A DNA stretch of 64,000 nucleotides from Aegilops tauschii subsp. strangulata (Eukaryota; Streptophyta; Magnoliopsida; Poales; Poaceae). Below the pieces are notes generated by a model. The model searched no databases, had not been told where the DNA came from, and worked only from the letters and a program-made list of their open reading frames with translations. Shown here piece after piece: positions 21,583 through 32,600 of this stretch (within the stretch, counting starts at the first letter, position 1; each line of letters starts with the position of its first letter). The DNA lies in assembly GCF_002575655.3 (NCBI RefSeq), contig NC_053040.3, positions 151,963,148 through 152,027,147 of the forward strand, written 5' to 3'. The position numbers and the translations under genes are program-made.

Positions 21583-23115
21583 GCCGTCCACCTCCACCAC
21601 CGCACCGGTTGCTCTCTCCGTCGGCGTCGACCTCTGGCACGCTCGTTTGGGTCGTCCCAACCCCATCACACTTCGTCATATTCTTAGGAGTTTCAGTTTC
21701 AGTTGTAATAAGATAGGGGATCACACCTGTCATGCCTGTCGTGTGGCAAACATGTTCGCCTCCCGTTTAATAACTCCACCACCATAGCTTCTTTTCCTTA
21801 TTAGTTGATTCATAGCGATGTGTGGACCTCTCCGGTTCCTAGTAATTCGGGCTATTTATATTATCTGGTTATCCTTGATGATTATTCTCACTATGTGTGG
21901 ACGTTTCCTTTACGACCAAAGTCGGATGCACTCTCCACTTTGACGCTTTTTACTCCTATGTTAGCACGCAGTTTGGGCGTCCCATCCTTGCTCTCCAGAC
22001 TGACAATGGAAAAGAGTTCGACAACCTTGTTTTCCGCACTTTTTTGTCGCACCACGGCACGGTCTTTCGTCTCACATGCCCGTATACTTCACATCAGAAC
22101 GGTCGAGCCGAACGCGTCCTTCGCACTCTGAATGACTGTGTTCGCACGCTCCTGTTCCATGCTAATGTGCCACCCCGTTTCTGGCCGGATGCACTCGCTA
22201 CTGCTTCACTTCTCCTTAACCTCCGCCCCTGCTGCCCACGGTGGAACTATGCACCTCACCATCTTCTCTTCGGTACGCCCCAATCTTATGATGGCTTGCG
22301 TATTTTCGGGTGCCTTTGCTATCCTAGCACTGCCGACTCCGCTCCTCACAAACTCGCACCTCGTTCTGTCGCTTGCATCTTCATCGGCTACCCCTCTAAC
22401 TCCAAGGGATATCGGTGCTACGATCCCGTCCCCCACCGTGTGTTCACTTCCCGGCACGTTTACTTTGATGAGCATGTGTTTCCGTTTCAGCAGGTACCCC
22501 CGGCTGTTCCTCCCGCCACCAGTGATGCGGGCTCCTTGACGCCTCACCCAGGGCGCTCACGCGCCTCCCTTGGGCCACCCCTTTCTTCGAGGCGCGCCCC
22601 CCGCATGTGGCGCCTCCTACAGCCGTGGCGCTGGCGCCCGCGGCGCCCCCGACGTTGGCGCCCCCCCCCCCCCACGTCGGCGCCCGCGGCCCCCCGACGC
22701 CCGCAGCCGGTCCGGTCACCCGCGCCCGTACAGGCGTTTTTCGCCCGAGCTCGCGCTACGCCGCGGATGACTACGTCCATGCGGCGTTCACCTCTGAGCC
22801 GTCGCCGTTGCTGTCCTCCGCTCGAGCCGCTCTTCGTAACCCGCCCTGGATGGCTACAATGCAAGAGGAGATTGACGCCCTGTTGCGCAACCGGACATGG
22901 CAGCTTGTTCCCCGTCCCCGGCACGCAAATGTGATTACCGGGAAGTGGGTCTTCAAACACAAGCTCCGTCCTGATGGTACCCTTGATCGCTATAAAGCGC
23001 GCTGGGTAGTTCGTGGCTTCCGACAACGTGCTGGTATCGACTTCACCGACACCTTCGCTCCGGTCGTCAAGCCCGGCATGATACGCACGGTTCTTCACCT
23101 TGCGGTCTCCCGTGC
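21583..23115 (+). pseudogene. Copia pre-integrase, integrase and RT N-terminus, broken
   Basis: This is the continuation of the frame interrupted at 14417. It shows the GAG_pre-integrs block LWHARLGRPNPITLRHIL with CHACRVAN and then a stop at 21785. It resumes with the integrase core: IHSDVWTSP, VILDDYSHYVWTF, a frameshift near 21925, LQTDNGKEF, then HQNGRAERVLRTL (D-D-E set). The C-terminal GCLCYP and FIGYPSNSKGYRCYDP blocks follow. After a Pro-rich linker the RT begins with PPWMATMQEEIDALLRNRTW and WVFKHKLRPDGTLDRYKARWV. A small deletion near 23130 shifts the frame again before the RT palm. Confidence 0.85.
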
Positions 23116-24391
23116 TTGGCCGGTGCACCATATGGAAACGCCTTCCTCCATGGACACCTCGAGGAGCAGGTCTTCTGCCAGCAGCCCATCGGGTTTGTTG
23201 ACCCGGTGCTTCCCAACCATGTCTGCCTGCTCTCGCGGTCCTTGTACGGCCTCAAGCAGGCTCCGCGCGCTTGGTACCAGCGCATCGCGGCGTTTCTTCA
23301 CCAGCTTGGGTTCCGCTCTACCCGCTCGGACGCCTCACTCTTCGTCTATCATCAGGGCTCTGACACGGCCTACTTGCTGCTCTATGTCAACGACATCATC
23401 CTGATGGCATGTACGACTGGTCTCCTCAGTCAGCTCACGGCTCGTCTTCGCGCTGAGTTCGCCATCAAGGACTTGGGTCCTTTGCACTACTTCCTCGGTG
23501 TCGAGGTGGTGCGCCGTCCGGATGGCTTCTTCCTTCATCAGCAGAAGTACGCTCATGAGCTCCTGGAGCGCGCCGGCATGCTTAACTGCAAGCCCGCTGC
23601 CACGCCTATTGATACGAAGGCCAAGCTTTCTGCCACGGATGGTTCTGCTGCTTCGGATGCTGCTTTCTATCGGTCTATCGTTGGTGCTCTTCAGCACCTC
23701 ACTCTAACTCGATCGGAGATCCAGTATGCCGTGCAGCAGGTGTCTCCATATGCATGCCCCCCGAGACGTTCACTGGGCTGCCGTCAAGCGGATTCTCCGC
23801 TATGTCTGTGGCACTATGGATCTTGGTGTCACGCTTCACGCCTCCGCCGACACCGCCCTCACCGCCTACTCTGATGCAGACTGGGCGGGCTGCCCTGACA
23901 CTCGTCGCTCCACCTCGGGCTATTGTGTCTACCTTGGACCCTCACTTATCTCGTGGTCGTCCAAGCGGCAGCCTTCGGTCTCTCGTTCCAGTGCTGAGGC
24001 TGAGTATCGTGCGGTGGCCAACGCCGTCGCCGAGTGTTCGTGGCTTCGCCAGTTGCTTCAGGAGCTCTCTTGCCCTGTTGACCGTGCCACGATGGTCTAC
24101 TGCGACAACGTCTCGGCGGTCTACCTCTCCGCTAACCCGGTGCATCATCGACGGACCAAGCATATTGAGTTGGATATTCATTTTATTCGGGAACAGGTGG
24201 CCCTTGGCCATATTCGTGTTTTACACGTTCCTACTTCCCAACAATTTGCAGATATCATGACCAAGGGCTTGCCTACGTCGTCATTTGAGGAGTTCCGGTC
24301 CAGTCTTTGCGTCAGCCGCGGTGCCGCTTTGACTGCGGGGGGTGTTGAGTATATGTGTTATGTGCATATGTGTATTGGGCCCGTCTCCTAA
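23116..24391 (+). pseudogene. Copia RT palm and RNase H
   Basis: Reads NAFLHGHLEEQVFCQQP, SLYGLKQAPRAWYQR and DASLFVY, then the catalytic site as YVNDIIL. Copia RTs have YVDD here, so the first catalytic Asp is Asn. After a frameshift near 23750 the RNase H follows: YSDADWAGCPDTRRSTSGYC, SSAEAEYRAVA and CDNVSAVYLSANP, with RTKHIELDIHFIRE, ending at the stop at 24389. Together with the upstream breaks this is an inactive copy. Confidence 0.85.
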
Positions 24392-24483
24392 TTCTTTGTA
24401 TAGTTGAGGTTTGTGGCCCACATTTGTACATTATATATACATGCCTATGCACGAGAGCAATATTACGTGCAATTCCCACAACA
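24331..24483 (+). repeat. Polypurine tract and 141-bp 3' LTR of the short-LTR Copia
   Basis: GACTGCGGGGGG (24331-24342) precedes TGTTGAG at 24343. The LTR ends CCCACAACA at 24483, so it has the expected TGTTG/CAACA inverted ends. It contains TATATATA near 24432. The 5' partner lies outside the window or is lost, so the borders rest on motif and position only. Confidence 0.7.
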
Positions 24484-24570
24484 TACACGAACATTGTGGT
24501 TTTCGGACAAAAATATTGTGGCATTTCGACGTTCTTAAGTAGTAATTTGAAGTTTTTTTCAAATAATATA

Positions 24571-24622
24571 CTCCCTCCAATCTGAATTAAAGGTTGCGCC
24601 AACTAGTTTAGATCTGAGGGAG
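24571..24622 (+). mobile_element. Very short Stowaway-type MITE
   Basis: 52 bp between CTCCCTCCAATCTGAATTA and an inverted GATCTGAGGGAG, with TA on both sides. Termini and TA duplication are those of Tc1/Mariner-derived Stowaway MITEs. Confidence 0.65.
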
Positions 24623-25690
24623 TAGTAAATTGACGTTAGAGTCATGTGAACTCTTAAAAGAAAACAACCACCCGACCAAGAATTTTGTGACTCGGGAGCA
24701 AAACAATACACACCAAGGTGGGCCTTCGGGAAAAGCACAAGAAGCATTTTAAATTTTCCGAAGCCACAGAGGCGACAAGTGGAGCCCCAGGTTGAGGATG
24801 CATCCAATTTTTCTTCCTTTGCCTTTTTACAGTTTTTAGTTGGTTTTTCATCTACATGAGTTTTTTTAATAGATCTAAATTATGTAAATTGTAAAAATAT
24901 TTTTTTCATGAATTTAAAAAATATTAATGAATATAAGAATGTTCGTGTATAAATGTTCATAGATTTTAAAAAATGTTCATGTATTTAAAAAGTACTCATG
25001 AAATTTAAAATTGATTTCTTTAAAGTTCACGAACTAAAAAAGTAGAAATACAGAAAAATAATAGAAAATGAACAACAGAAAGGAAAGAAACAAAGAGCGA
25101 CTATGTGTAAGTCAACTAAATTTTTTCTGCAAGTCAATATATTTTTGCCGTCAGAGGTTTATCCAATGGCCAGGATCACGCCGTGACTATCATATTCTTC
25201 CTCTCGTACCGTCTCCCAGCCCAACCCTAACTATCAACCCCCACCATCCATGGCTGGTGGCGCTCCCGTGACCGGCCCGCTCTCCCCCCACCGCCTCCAC
25301 CCGGCCAACCCTACCCCCCCCCCCCCCCCCCCCCCCCGCCGCCGCCTTCAGCCTCGCGCTTCCCAAAATTCACTCGACTTACCACTAGCCCACGCTAAAA
25401 GGAAAACCAGAGGAAACAAACCCAACTAAAACCATAGAACTAGAAAGAAAGAAAAAAACAGAAAACAGACGAACCCGAAAGAAAATCAGGTGCGCTCGCA
25501 TTGGAAAATAGGCCTGCCCCTAATTGTTTTTTTAAAGGCCTGGCCCATAGCAGCTTGCCCTGTGCGATTGCTCGCGTCGAATTCCGTGCGAGCGGGCGAG
25601 CCCGAAGCCACGACCTCTGCTTTCATTCGAACGTTACTCGACCCGATTTCAACTCCATTCCCTCCTTCATATTTACTCCCCCCTTTCCAG
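24623..25690. other. Intergenic stretch upstream of gene 1
   Basis: No gene is supported. About 24840-25060 is A/T-rich with degenerate GTTCATGAATTTAAAAAAT-like units. At 25316-25337 there is an uninterrupted C tract followed by GCC repeats. The final part (25600-25690) is C/T-rich and probably promoter or transcribed leader of the gene at 26474. Confidence 0.5.
25316..25337 (+). repeat. Poly-C tract
   Basis: A run of about 22 or more C bases, then GCCGCCGCC. Length is unreliable in assemblies. Confidence 0.8.
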
Positions 25691-25796
25691 CCGTTAGCGC
25701 TCTCTCGTTCCGATTCGCCACTGCCGCCGCCCTAAACATCCCCCTCCCCTCCCCCTCTCCTCTCCCCGCGACGGAGGAGCACGGATCGGCGGCCAG

Positions 25797-26406
25797 GTGA
25801 GGTGAGGACTCAGCGTCTGCCTTCTCGATCTCCTGCCGTTAGAGGGTGGCTGTTGTACCCGGCGGGTTTCCGATTTCATTACGTCCCTTCTCTCGTACGC
25901 TCCGGTTCTTGATGGCTTCGCTTGGTGCGGTCGCCGTACCGCGGTTAGATTTGGGGACCCTTTTTTCCGTTCTAGTCCGTGCCATGCCGCTGTGGTGCTA
26001 GTATTTTCAGGTGGAGACGGGCTTGGAGTTCCCGTTCCCAGTTCTCATCCAAGAAATCGCAGTTTTTTGTTTACCCCGTTCCAAATAATTGTACCCAAGA
26101 AACAATCCGGGTCTCAATTCGTGGGATCAGCTGTGCCAGAATTTCCGGGTTTCGCTGCGGAATCCTCCTCTGCCAGGCAGCGAAGATTCGGCGGGGATTT
26201 TGTTTTGGGGGTTTGATTTTGTTCCTCCAAACTTTCCACCGTCTGTCTTTGCTGGTTTTGCGTTTGCTTCTAAAAGTATATGGCCGCCATTCTTCTTTTC
26301 CTTTTTTGGCTGAAAACACCGCAATCCCTTCTTGTTTTCTTTTTATTAACTCCTCTCCAGGAGGCAGATTTTGACAGTGTGACTTTTGGTGTATCTATTG
26401 CCGCAG
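25797..26406 (+). other. Predicted 5'-UTR intron of gene 1
   Basis: A GC-rich, C/T-rich leader ends GGCCAG at 25796, followed by the donor GTGAGG. The acceptor TTGCCGCAG ends at 26406. The next bases (26407-26473) carry no upstream ATG before the start at 26474. The intron start is T-rich, as usual for plants. Splicing is inferred. Confidence 0.5.
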
Positions 26407-26473
26407 GTAGATCGGAGCAGTATAAGAAATTTTCTGCCAAGGTTGGTTAGTTGATAACAAGCACGCAGGCACA

Positions 26474-29400
26474 ATGGCTGCTGAAGTTGGGCAGCCGTTC
26501 AGTGGATGGACGCACTCAGATTCGCCCTACAACGACCTCTGCACACAGGTAGTATCCTCTGCTTCGAAATCATTTGTCGCTTCACCTTTGGTTGCGTACC
26601 TGAATTATCAACTTAAATCTCGATAGTTTAATAGCTCCTTGATATCGTAGTGCTGTTGGGAAATACTCCTATTTGAGATGTCAACATTGTATGACATAGT
26701 TGATGCTGCCTGAATCTTGTTTCTGTAGTTTCTTGTTGCGTTTCGAGGAGGCTAGATGGCGGTTAGTAATTTTGTTTTTATTCACTGCTGATGCAAAAGG
26801 TCAAATATTCTTATGACATAGGAATAGGAAAATTTCTTATGGGGAGACACTATTTGTCCATTTGATTCGAAGGAATGGACCATAAGAAAAGGGGAGGTAT
26901 TTTTCCTTTGTATTGAGTTTCATAAGAAAAATAAAAGGAATTTTACCATCCACTAAAACCTCTTTTTTTACATTCCTATGCACAAACAAGGCAAAAGCTA
27001 TAAGTAGCATTATATTAACTTTATCTTACATTTGCATATGTTTTAACCTTAATTTGACCATGCTTTGTAGGATTCCTGTGTTTTTCCTATTCAATCGAAT
27101 CAAACACCCAATTTTGCAGATCCCTGTGTCTTTCACAATCCTATCATATTCTTGAGTTTTCCCTATTCCTACATTTTCAAATCCTGCGAATCAAAGAGGC
27201 CGTATTAGTTATATCCAGAGTTTTGTAGCTACCACTCTGTATATGTTAGTTAGTTATTGTTTTTTCTGTTGTTCTAAATTTCTAATAAATTGAAGTTCGT
27301 GAGTCTCTAATTTCTCTTTATGTCTACTGTCCAGGACGATTCAGTTCAGAAAATGGTACTTGATCATGGTTCGGTATCATTTGGTAGATTTGCAGAAGAG
27401 TCTTTGTCATGGGAGAACAGATCAGTATTTGAACACAACAGACGTCAGGAGGAGATAAGCAAACTCACACTGCCTGGTTTAGTTGCACAGAAGAAGGCAT
27501 TTTTTGAAGAATATTACAAGAGGAAGGCTCAGAAAGCTAAACTTCTCACCGAAGCCACATTGGAAGAAAGGAGTGATGGCGACACTCTGGACCATAGCAT
27601 GCAGGAAGATAATTCACATGCAGTTGTTCCCGAAGATCCTGTGGATACTGCTCCAAGCTCCAGTTGTCAACCATCTACTGGAGTGAGCTCATCGGATGAG
27701 AATAAACGCTATGAACCCCATGGGCTAGGATACTTGACATTCAATCCTCTGTTTTCTCGGATAACAGGGTCGCAAGGTATTCAAGATGAGGAGGCATCTA
27801 GTACTGCTCAAAATCAACATGTTGATGGTGAGTTTCGGTGCGCTACGCGCACGAGTAGTAAACATGGTCTCAACCAGGAAACCGTGGACAGAAAGGTTCT
27901 TGCACCAAAGCATGTGGTTTCAACTGATTATGGTGAAAGTAATGTTGCTGCGTCGAGAATTAGCTTGCCTATAGCAAGTTTGAAAGCTGGTGTTAAGAAA
28001 CAGGAGCCAAGAAAGAGCATAGCGGCAGCTGTCATTAACGGGTTGACAAAGGGGGCCAAGGTATTGATATTTACTGTTTATGTAGTGAAGGATCTACTTT
28101 TCAGCAAGGGGGGGAGGGGGGGGGGGTGACTGACAAGATATAACAGAAAAGAGCTAGTTTTTGCAGTTGGTTCCTGCTTTAGCGGCAAGTAAATTCTAGA
28201 TAATCAATACTAGAATGTTGTAGTATAGAAAGTTCATCGCAAAAGTACAAGAGTTTTATTTTGGACATTGGTTTACATTTGATATACAGAAGCATTCACC
28301 CATATATTGGGATGATCAATTTGCTGCAATTACATGGTTGGTGTGAGTTTTGGCTTTGTATGAGATTCCAAGCAGTTTGGAAGGGAAATTCCATAATAAT
28401 ATTATATGACTTACATGTGTGAATGAGCCAAATCACTTTCCAGGATAGTACTAGCTAGATCACTTTCCAGGATAGTACTAAAGAAAACTTCCATTGTTGG
28501 TTTCTTCCTTTCTTGATTATTTTATATATATGATGCAAAAGTTAATGTCATTTATCTCATATGCCCATGTTTACTATTTCAGGACCCATCAAGTTGTCTT
28601 ATCCAAATTCCGAGAGTACATTTAAGAAGAAACTCAGAAAACATGAACTCTGAAGGCTTAAAGGATCCTTTCCACAAGAGGGTTGAGATGAAATTGCGTG
28701 CTTTATCTGATAGGATGAGTGCTGAGAAAGCTGCTGCCTCTTCTAGATCTTCTCCGTATCAAAATGCTGATAGAGCTGCCATTTCTTCCAGATCTGCTTT
28801 GTGCCAGAACACTGATAGAGTCATTGCACCATCTAAATCAGCTACACAAGCTTCTCACAAGTTTTTGAAAGAAGTACAGCCTGCAGCTACCCTTCCTCGT
28901 ACAAATTTCTACAACAAGGGATTGTCTGTTTCTCATGTTGCCTCTAGCAACAGCAGTAATACTGGGAAGCTGGCTACTAGAAGCTCAGTTATGCCCAATT
29001 CACTTCAAAATAATGCAAAACCCTTGCAGGCTGCTCAGGTAGCTTTTGCCCCTAATCAAATGTTGATTTATCCTTTGAACTTATTCACAAATGCAACTTT
29101 GGTCAGTTGCTTCTACATATGGACCATAATTTTCCTTTTGCTAATCGTCAGAAGATATTTTTGCAAGTTCGGTATAACAAATAGTTAAACGCTTCTAATG
29201 GTTTATGGAAAGTTGATAAGCTTAATTAATCTTGGCAGGTCGCATCGAAAAGAGGCGCAGGTCTTACCAGTACAAGCAATGGATCGCAGAACAAAAGGTC
29301 TTCATTTTGATTTCATTTCTACTCCCTCCGTTCCTAAATATAAGTCTTTTTAGAGATTTCAATAAGGACTACATGTTGTGGAAATCTTGAATATTATTGA

Positions 29401-30263
29401 AACCCCTGTGCTTGTTTGAACTGATTTTCAGGAAGCAGCTGAGCACACCAGCGGCATCAGTTGGAAGTAGCCGGATTAGAGGATCTATGCACATATCTGC
29501 ACCAACAAGTGCAAGGTTTGTTCCTGGAGTGTGGAATGATTTATAAATTTGGTGTGAAATATCTGTTTCTTTTTATGTAAATTGCTCCGTTCTCTTGTGC
29601 AGAAGTAGCAGCAGCGGCATCCGACCTTACAAAGCTGCAAAGGCACCCCGGATTTCGAACGGGAGGAACGCAGCGGTTAAGGTAAAAGCAAACAGTACCC
29701 TGGGATGATTCGTAGGATTATTGTTATAGACTGAAATCGCTTCCAAATCATAGCACTTGCTAATGTGGTTCTGTTGTAGACTGAAATGATGCAGAAGTCC
29801 ACAACATATGAAACCCATTCTGTTGGAGGAAGGAATGCTTTGTCAGAAGTTACTGTAAACGGCAACGAACAAAACAGAAAGGTCTGTTCTTTTCTTTTTG
29901 CGTGCATGGGGTAACCAGTAACCACTAGCCAGGGATCGGCAGAGGCTTTATTATTCTGCCTACTATCGCGATTGTCGTATAAATTCATCGTGTCTATAAA
30001 AATTCAACGGTGACTATAAAAAATTACTAAAAGGTTGGTTCGTGCACACATCTTGTGTAGGTAATCTTGTCGCGTGATGGCAAGAGGAGCAACCTGGCGT
30101 GTAAGAGCAAGCCAAGGTATTCCCATTTGTGTGTATTATTATGACTTGATCACTACACAGATAGAATTTATGTGAATTGCTGAAAATCTGCCACTTGATT
30201 GTTCATGGAACAATTATGTTTCTTTGTTAACTGTGCAGACAGGAGAGGCCGCGATGGCGATGA
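26474..30263 (+). CDS. WVD2-like 7-type protein (TPX2-related), multi-exon
   Basis: Exons inferred from frame and GT-AG sites: 26474-26548, 27335-28060, 28583-29038, 29239-29297, 29432-29515, 29603-29681, 29780-29881, 30061-30116, 30239-30263 (nine coding exons by this list; an extra non-coding first exon ends at 25796). All phases join and give 553 residues. The N-terminal part has SFGRFAEESLSWENRSVFEHN and LVAQKKAFFEEYYKRKAQK, which resemble the conserved start of WVD2-like 7 plant proteins that bind microtubules. The rest is Ser/Lys-rich and low-complexity, with repeats of SSRS and QNADR type. The family's usual TPX2 block (KLEEK-type) is not visible; DPFHKRVEMKLRALSDRM may be a remnant. 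The family call rests on the N terminus only; the exon structure is firmer. Confidence 0.7.
26816..27172. mobile_element. MITE-like inverted repeat in intron 1 of gene 1
   Basis: TAGGAATAGGAAAA near 26818 is matched in inverted orientation by TTTTCCCTATTCCTA near 27158, around an A/T-rich core without coding. The flanks also share ATTCGAAGG/AATCAAAGAGGCC-like sequence. It looks like a hAT-type MITE, but borders and target duplication are uncertain. Confidence 0.4.
29321..29376 (+). mobile_element. Truncated Stowaway MITE in an intron of gene 1
   Basis: ACTCCCTCCGTTCCTAAATA with the following TAAGTCTTTTTAGAGATTTC is one arm of a Stowaway element. The other arm is missing. Confidence 0.6.
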
Positions 30264-31025
30264 CGCGCCACTTGACGAGCAGTTTGAGATGCGCGAGTTG
30301 GCACGGTTACTTGGTTGTATTGTTGTCCAAGGGCCTTCTCTGAACCTCGGTATAGTATTAAGGCTGTATGTTAGGCATGATGTTTTGCTGCTGCTTGTGA
30401 CCTCTATTCTACCATGAGGCATGATATATAATTCTTGTGTCGAGTCCAGAGCAAAGAAAGAACATGGAAGGCAGCGCTGTTTCGCCACGATTGTTTGCCT
30501 GTTGTTGTCTGGTTGGAGAGTGAAAGCGAGACGTGGGAATACTAGCGTTTAATTTGTGCTTGGCGCTGTTGGAGTTGCGGCCATAACGCAAACTAGCTGT
30601 CTCCAGTGGTGTCTGCTGATCGTAGGTTTTCCATCTGTTTGTGAGAGCTTCTCCAACAACTAGCTGTTGGGGTAACATTTAGGGCACCAAAAAGTGACTT
30701 TTAGGACACTGAAAATTGTTCTTCTCCAGCAATTGTCCTATTTTAGGACAGACATACTAAAAGATCCAAACTACTTATCACATTGCATACTCATCACTGC
30801 AAACTTCCAAATATTCAAACTTCCAAATATTCAAACATCCAAACTTCCAAACAGTTTTTTTGTTGTTGAGGGAAACAGCAGGACTCTGTTGCGTATTTTT
30901 ATTGATTTTTTAAAAAACATATACAAAAGGTTCGGTACAAAGAGCAAAGAAGAAGAACAATAAAACTAGAAGCTATACAAAGATATGCACAGAAGAAGAG
31001 TTTAAACATAGAACACTGACACTAG
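30264..31025. other. 3' flank of gene 1
   Basis: Probable 3' UTR at the start. No further gene. Repeated CAAACTTCCAAATATTC units at 30800-30850 and a T/A-rich stretch near 30900-30920 are the only visible structure. Confidence 0.5.
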
Positions 31026-31330
31026 AAAATTACTACTCGTCACTCTCACGTGTGAGGTTATCCCAGTCTATGTCGGAACCCTCGCCGTTGGACTCCACCT
31101 TCATCACTGTGAAGGCCCTGGCTCTTCCTCCTTACCCGCCTACTCGCGCTCACGGTTCCTCTTCGAGGCATCGCAATAGCCGCCTCATCGCTCTCCCAGG
31201 TATCCCGCTCCTCGAGGACAGTACTAGTCTCCATCTTCGCCAAGCAGGATACAAAATGGTCAAATGGCGGCCCGATGAACTCCACATCCACCCGTGTTCT
31301 CCGCCATCTCGAAGGTGTCGAGTCAATACC
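31026..31330 (-). pseudogene. C-terminal coding fragment, unrecognised
   Basis: On the minus strand two frames together read as the end of a protein: RVDVEFIGPPFDHFVSCLAK followed by LEERDTWESDEAAIAMP. After a frame change near 31140 come ARAFTVMKVESNGEGSDIDW and NLTRESDE, then a stop near 31035. Amino-acid composition and the acidic C terminus look protein-like, but I recognise no family. It may be the end of a transposon accessory gene or a host gene relic. Confidence 0.3.
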
Positions 31331-31970
31331 ATCGGTCGTTGCACTGGAACTCGACTGAAAGGATCAAGGACCTAGGGGGGGGGGGTGAATAGGTATACTT
31401 ACACGTTTAAATTATTAGTTATCAATCTCATGTAATATTTGAAATATGAAAGTGGGCCTAATAATTGCAAATGTGATTCTAGTGCTAGCAATATAATCAA
31501 CAATAACTAGATAGGCAAACAACAACAATATGATATAACAAGTAAAGACAAGGAGACAAATAAATCACAAGTAAGAAGTTAGGGTTAAGATAATCAAAAC
31601 TCCAAAGACGAGGAGGCATCCCGATGTTTACTTCCTTAGAGGGAAGCTAGTCACCTTTGGAGGGTGGATGTTACCACGAAAGCACACCAACAATATGAAG
31701 ACTCGCCCAATTTTCCTTGGATCAGTTGAATGTAAAAACTTGATTGAATGTGTTAGCAACTATTGATCAAACATATGCATGTCAAATGGAGGAAGCCAGA
31801 CCTAGGGTGTATATTTGGTGTACTGGATTGGATATCCACCTCTCCTATGGTTGTCCACGGACACATCCGAACATGTCCATCGACATTTGGTGTGTCTGAT
31901 TTGGTGCAAGGCGTTGGAGTTACATGTCCACGGACATTTGGTGGTCTGATTTGGTGCATGGTGTTGGAGT
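31331..31970. other. Intergenic stretch
   Basis: No gene seen. It holds a G tract near 31373-31386 (GGACCTAGGGGG type) and, at 31800-31970, two imperfect direct copies of a block with GACATTTGGTG and GGTGTTGGAGTTAC. Confidence 0.5.
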
Positions 31971-32215
31971 TACCCTAAATCCATGCTTCCACCCGAAGCA
32001 TCCTATTTGGCGCTTCAGGCGCCCGTTGCAGTGCATTTTGCTAACGGGCGCCTGAAGCACTTCAAGCTGGGGCGGTCCATTATATTTTTTTCTTGTTACC
32101 CTAAATCCATGCTTCCACCCGACGCATCCTATTTGGCGCTTCAGGCGCTCATTACAGTGCATTTTGCAAATGGGCGCCTGAAGCACTCCTAGCTGGGCCG
32201 ACCCATTTTTTTTTC
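31971..32215 (+). repeat. Tandem 126-bp repeat, each unit with a palindrome
   Basis: Unit 1 (31971-32096) and unit 2 (from 32097) align over their length, starting TACCCTAAATCCATGCTTCC. Each contains a hairpin with the arms GCGCTTCAGGCGCCCGTT and AACGGGCGCCTGAAGCAC around GCAGTGCATTTTGCT (arms weaker in unit 2). No coding is evident. Confidence 0.8.
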
Positions 32216-32217
32216 GG

Positions 32218-32290
32218 GCACGGTGGGTTGAACATGCAACCCCTTCATTGTGAGCGCTTTGCTCTAACCACGAGGCTATCACCTTGTTGG
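32218..32290 (-). mobile_element. tRNA-like head, possible SINE
   Basis: The minus strand reads GTGATAGCCTCGTGGTTAGA, then GCAAAGCGCTC, then GGGGTTGCATGTTCAACCC. It resembles the A box and B box of tRNA genes at about the right distance, followed by CGAAAAAAAAATGGG. This is a pattern match only: no cloverleaf could be closed, and no target duplication was found. It may belong with the 126-bp repeats next to it. Confidence 0.35.
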
Positions 32291-32319
32291 TGTAAAGACA
32301 ATTCATTTTTTTCTTTTAT

Positions 32320-32600
32320 TTCGTTCTCTAGTTCGGTTTTTTCCTTTTTTGTTTTCTTTAATGCATGTTTTTTTTTAAATAGCGAACCTTTTTCTAAATT
32401 GATGAACTGTTTTTAATTTAGATGAAATTTTTTCAAATTCGTTGAACCTTTTTTTTTCAAATTTGATGATTTTTTTTAAATTGGATGAACTTTTTTCAAA
32501 TTCATGAACTATCATTTAAAATCCGTGAACTTTTTAAAAATTTGTGAACCTTTTTTCAGATCACTATGAACTTTTTTGAATGCGTGAACCTTTTTTAAAA
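32320..32600 (+). repeat. Degenerate A/T-rich array
   Basis: Many diverged units of the GATGAACTTTTTTCAAATTC type. The same kind of array flanks the right end of the foldback element (33405-33480), so the foldback element apparently inserted into it. Confidence 0.6.

Larger units (their letters stand above)
12513..24483 (+). mobile_element. Short-LTR Copia retrotransposon, split by a Gypsy-type element
   Basis: Plus-strand Ty1/Copia with Gag, protease, integrase, RT and RNase H in order, a polypurine tract at 24331-24342 and a 141-bp 3' LTR. The 5' LTR is not in the window: its leader is cut at 12513 by the Gypsy LTR. The stretch 14418-21582 is a later insertion flanked by GCCGT on both sides; removing it joins the pre-integrase frame. 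At least four frameshifts and one internal stop mark this as an old, dead copy, older than the element nested in it. Confidence 0.85.

Noticed and set aside
25490..25879. Short frames near 25.5-25.9 kb
   Set aside because: They span the presumed leader and first intron of gene 1 and lack motifs.
32218..32290. A functional tRNA gene
   Set aside because: Box-like elements are present but no cloverleaf closes; kept only as a possible SINE head.
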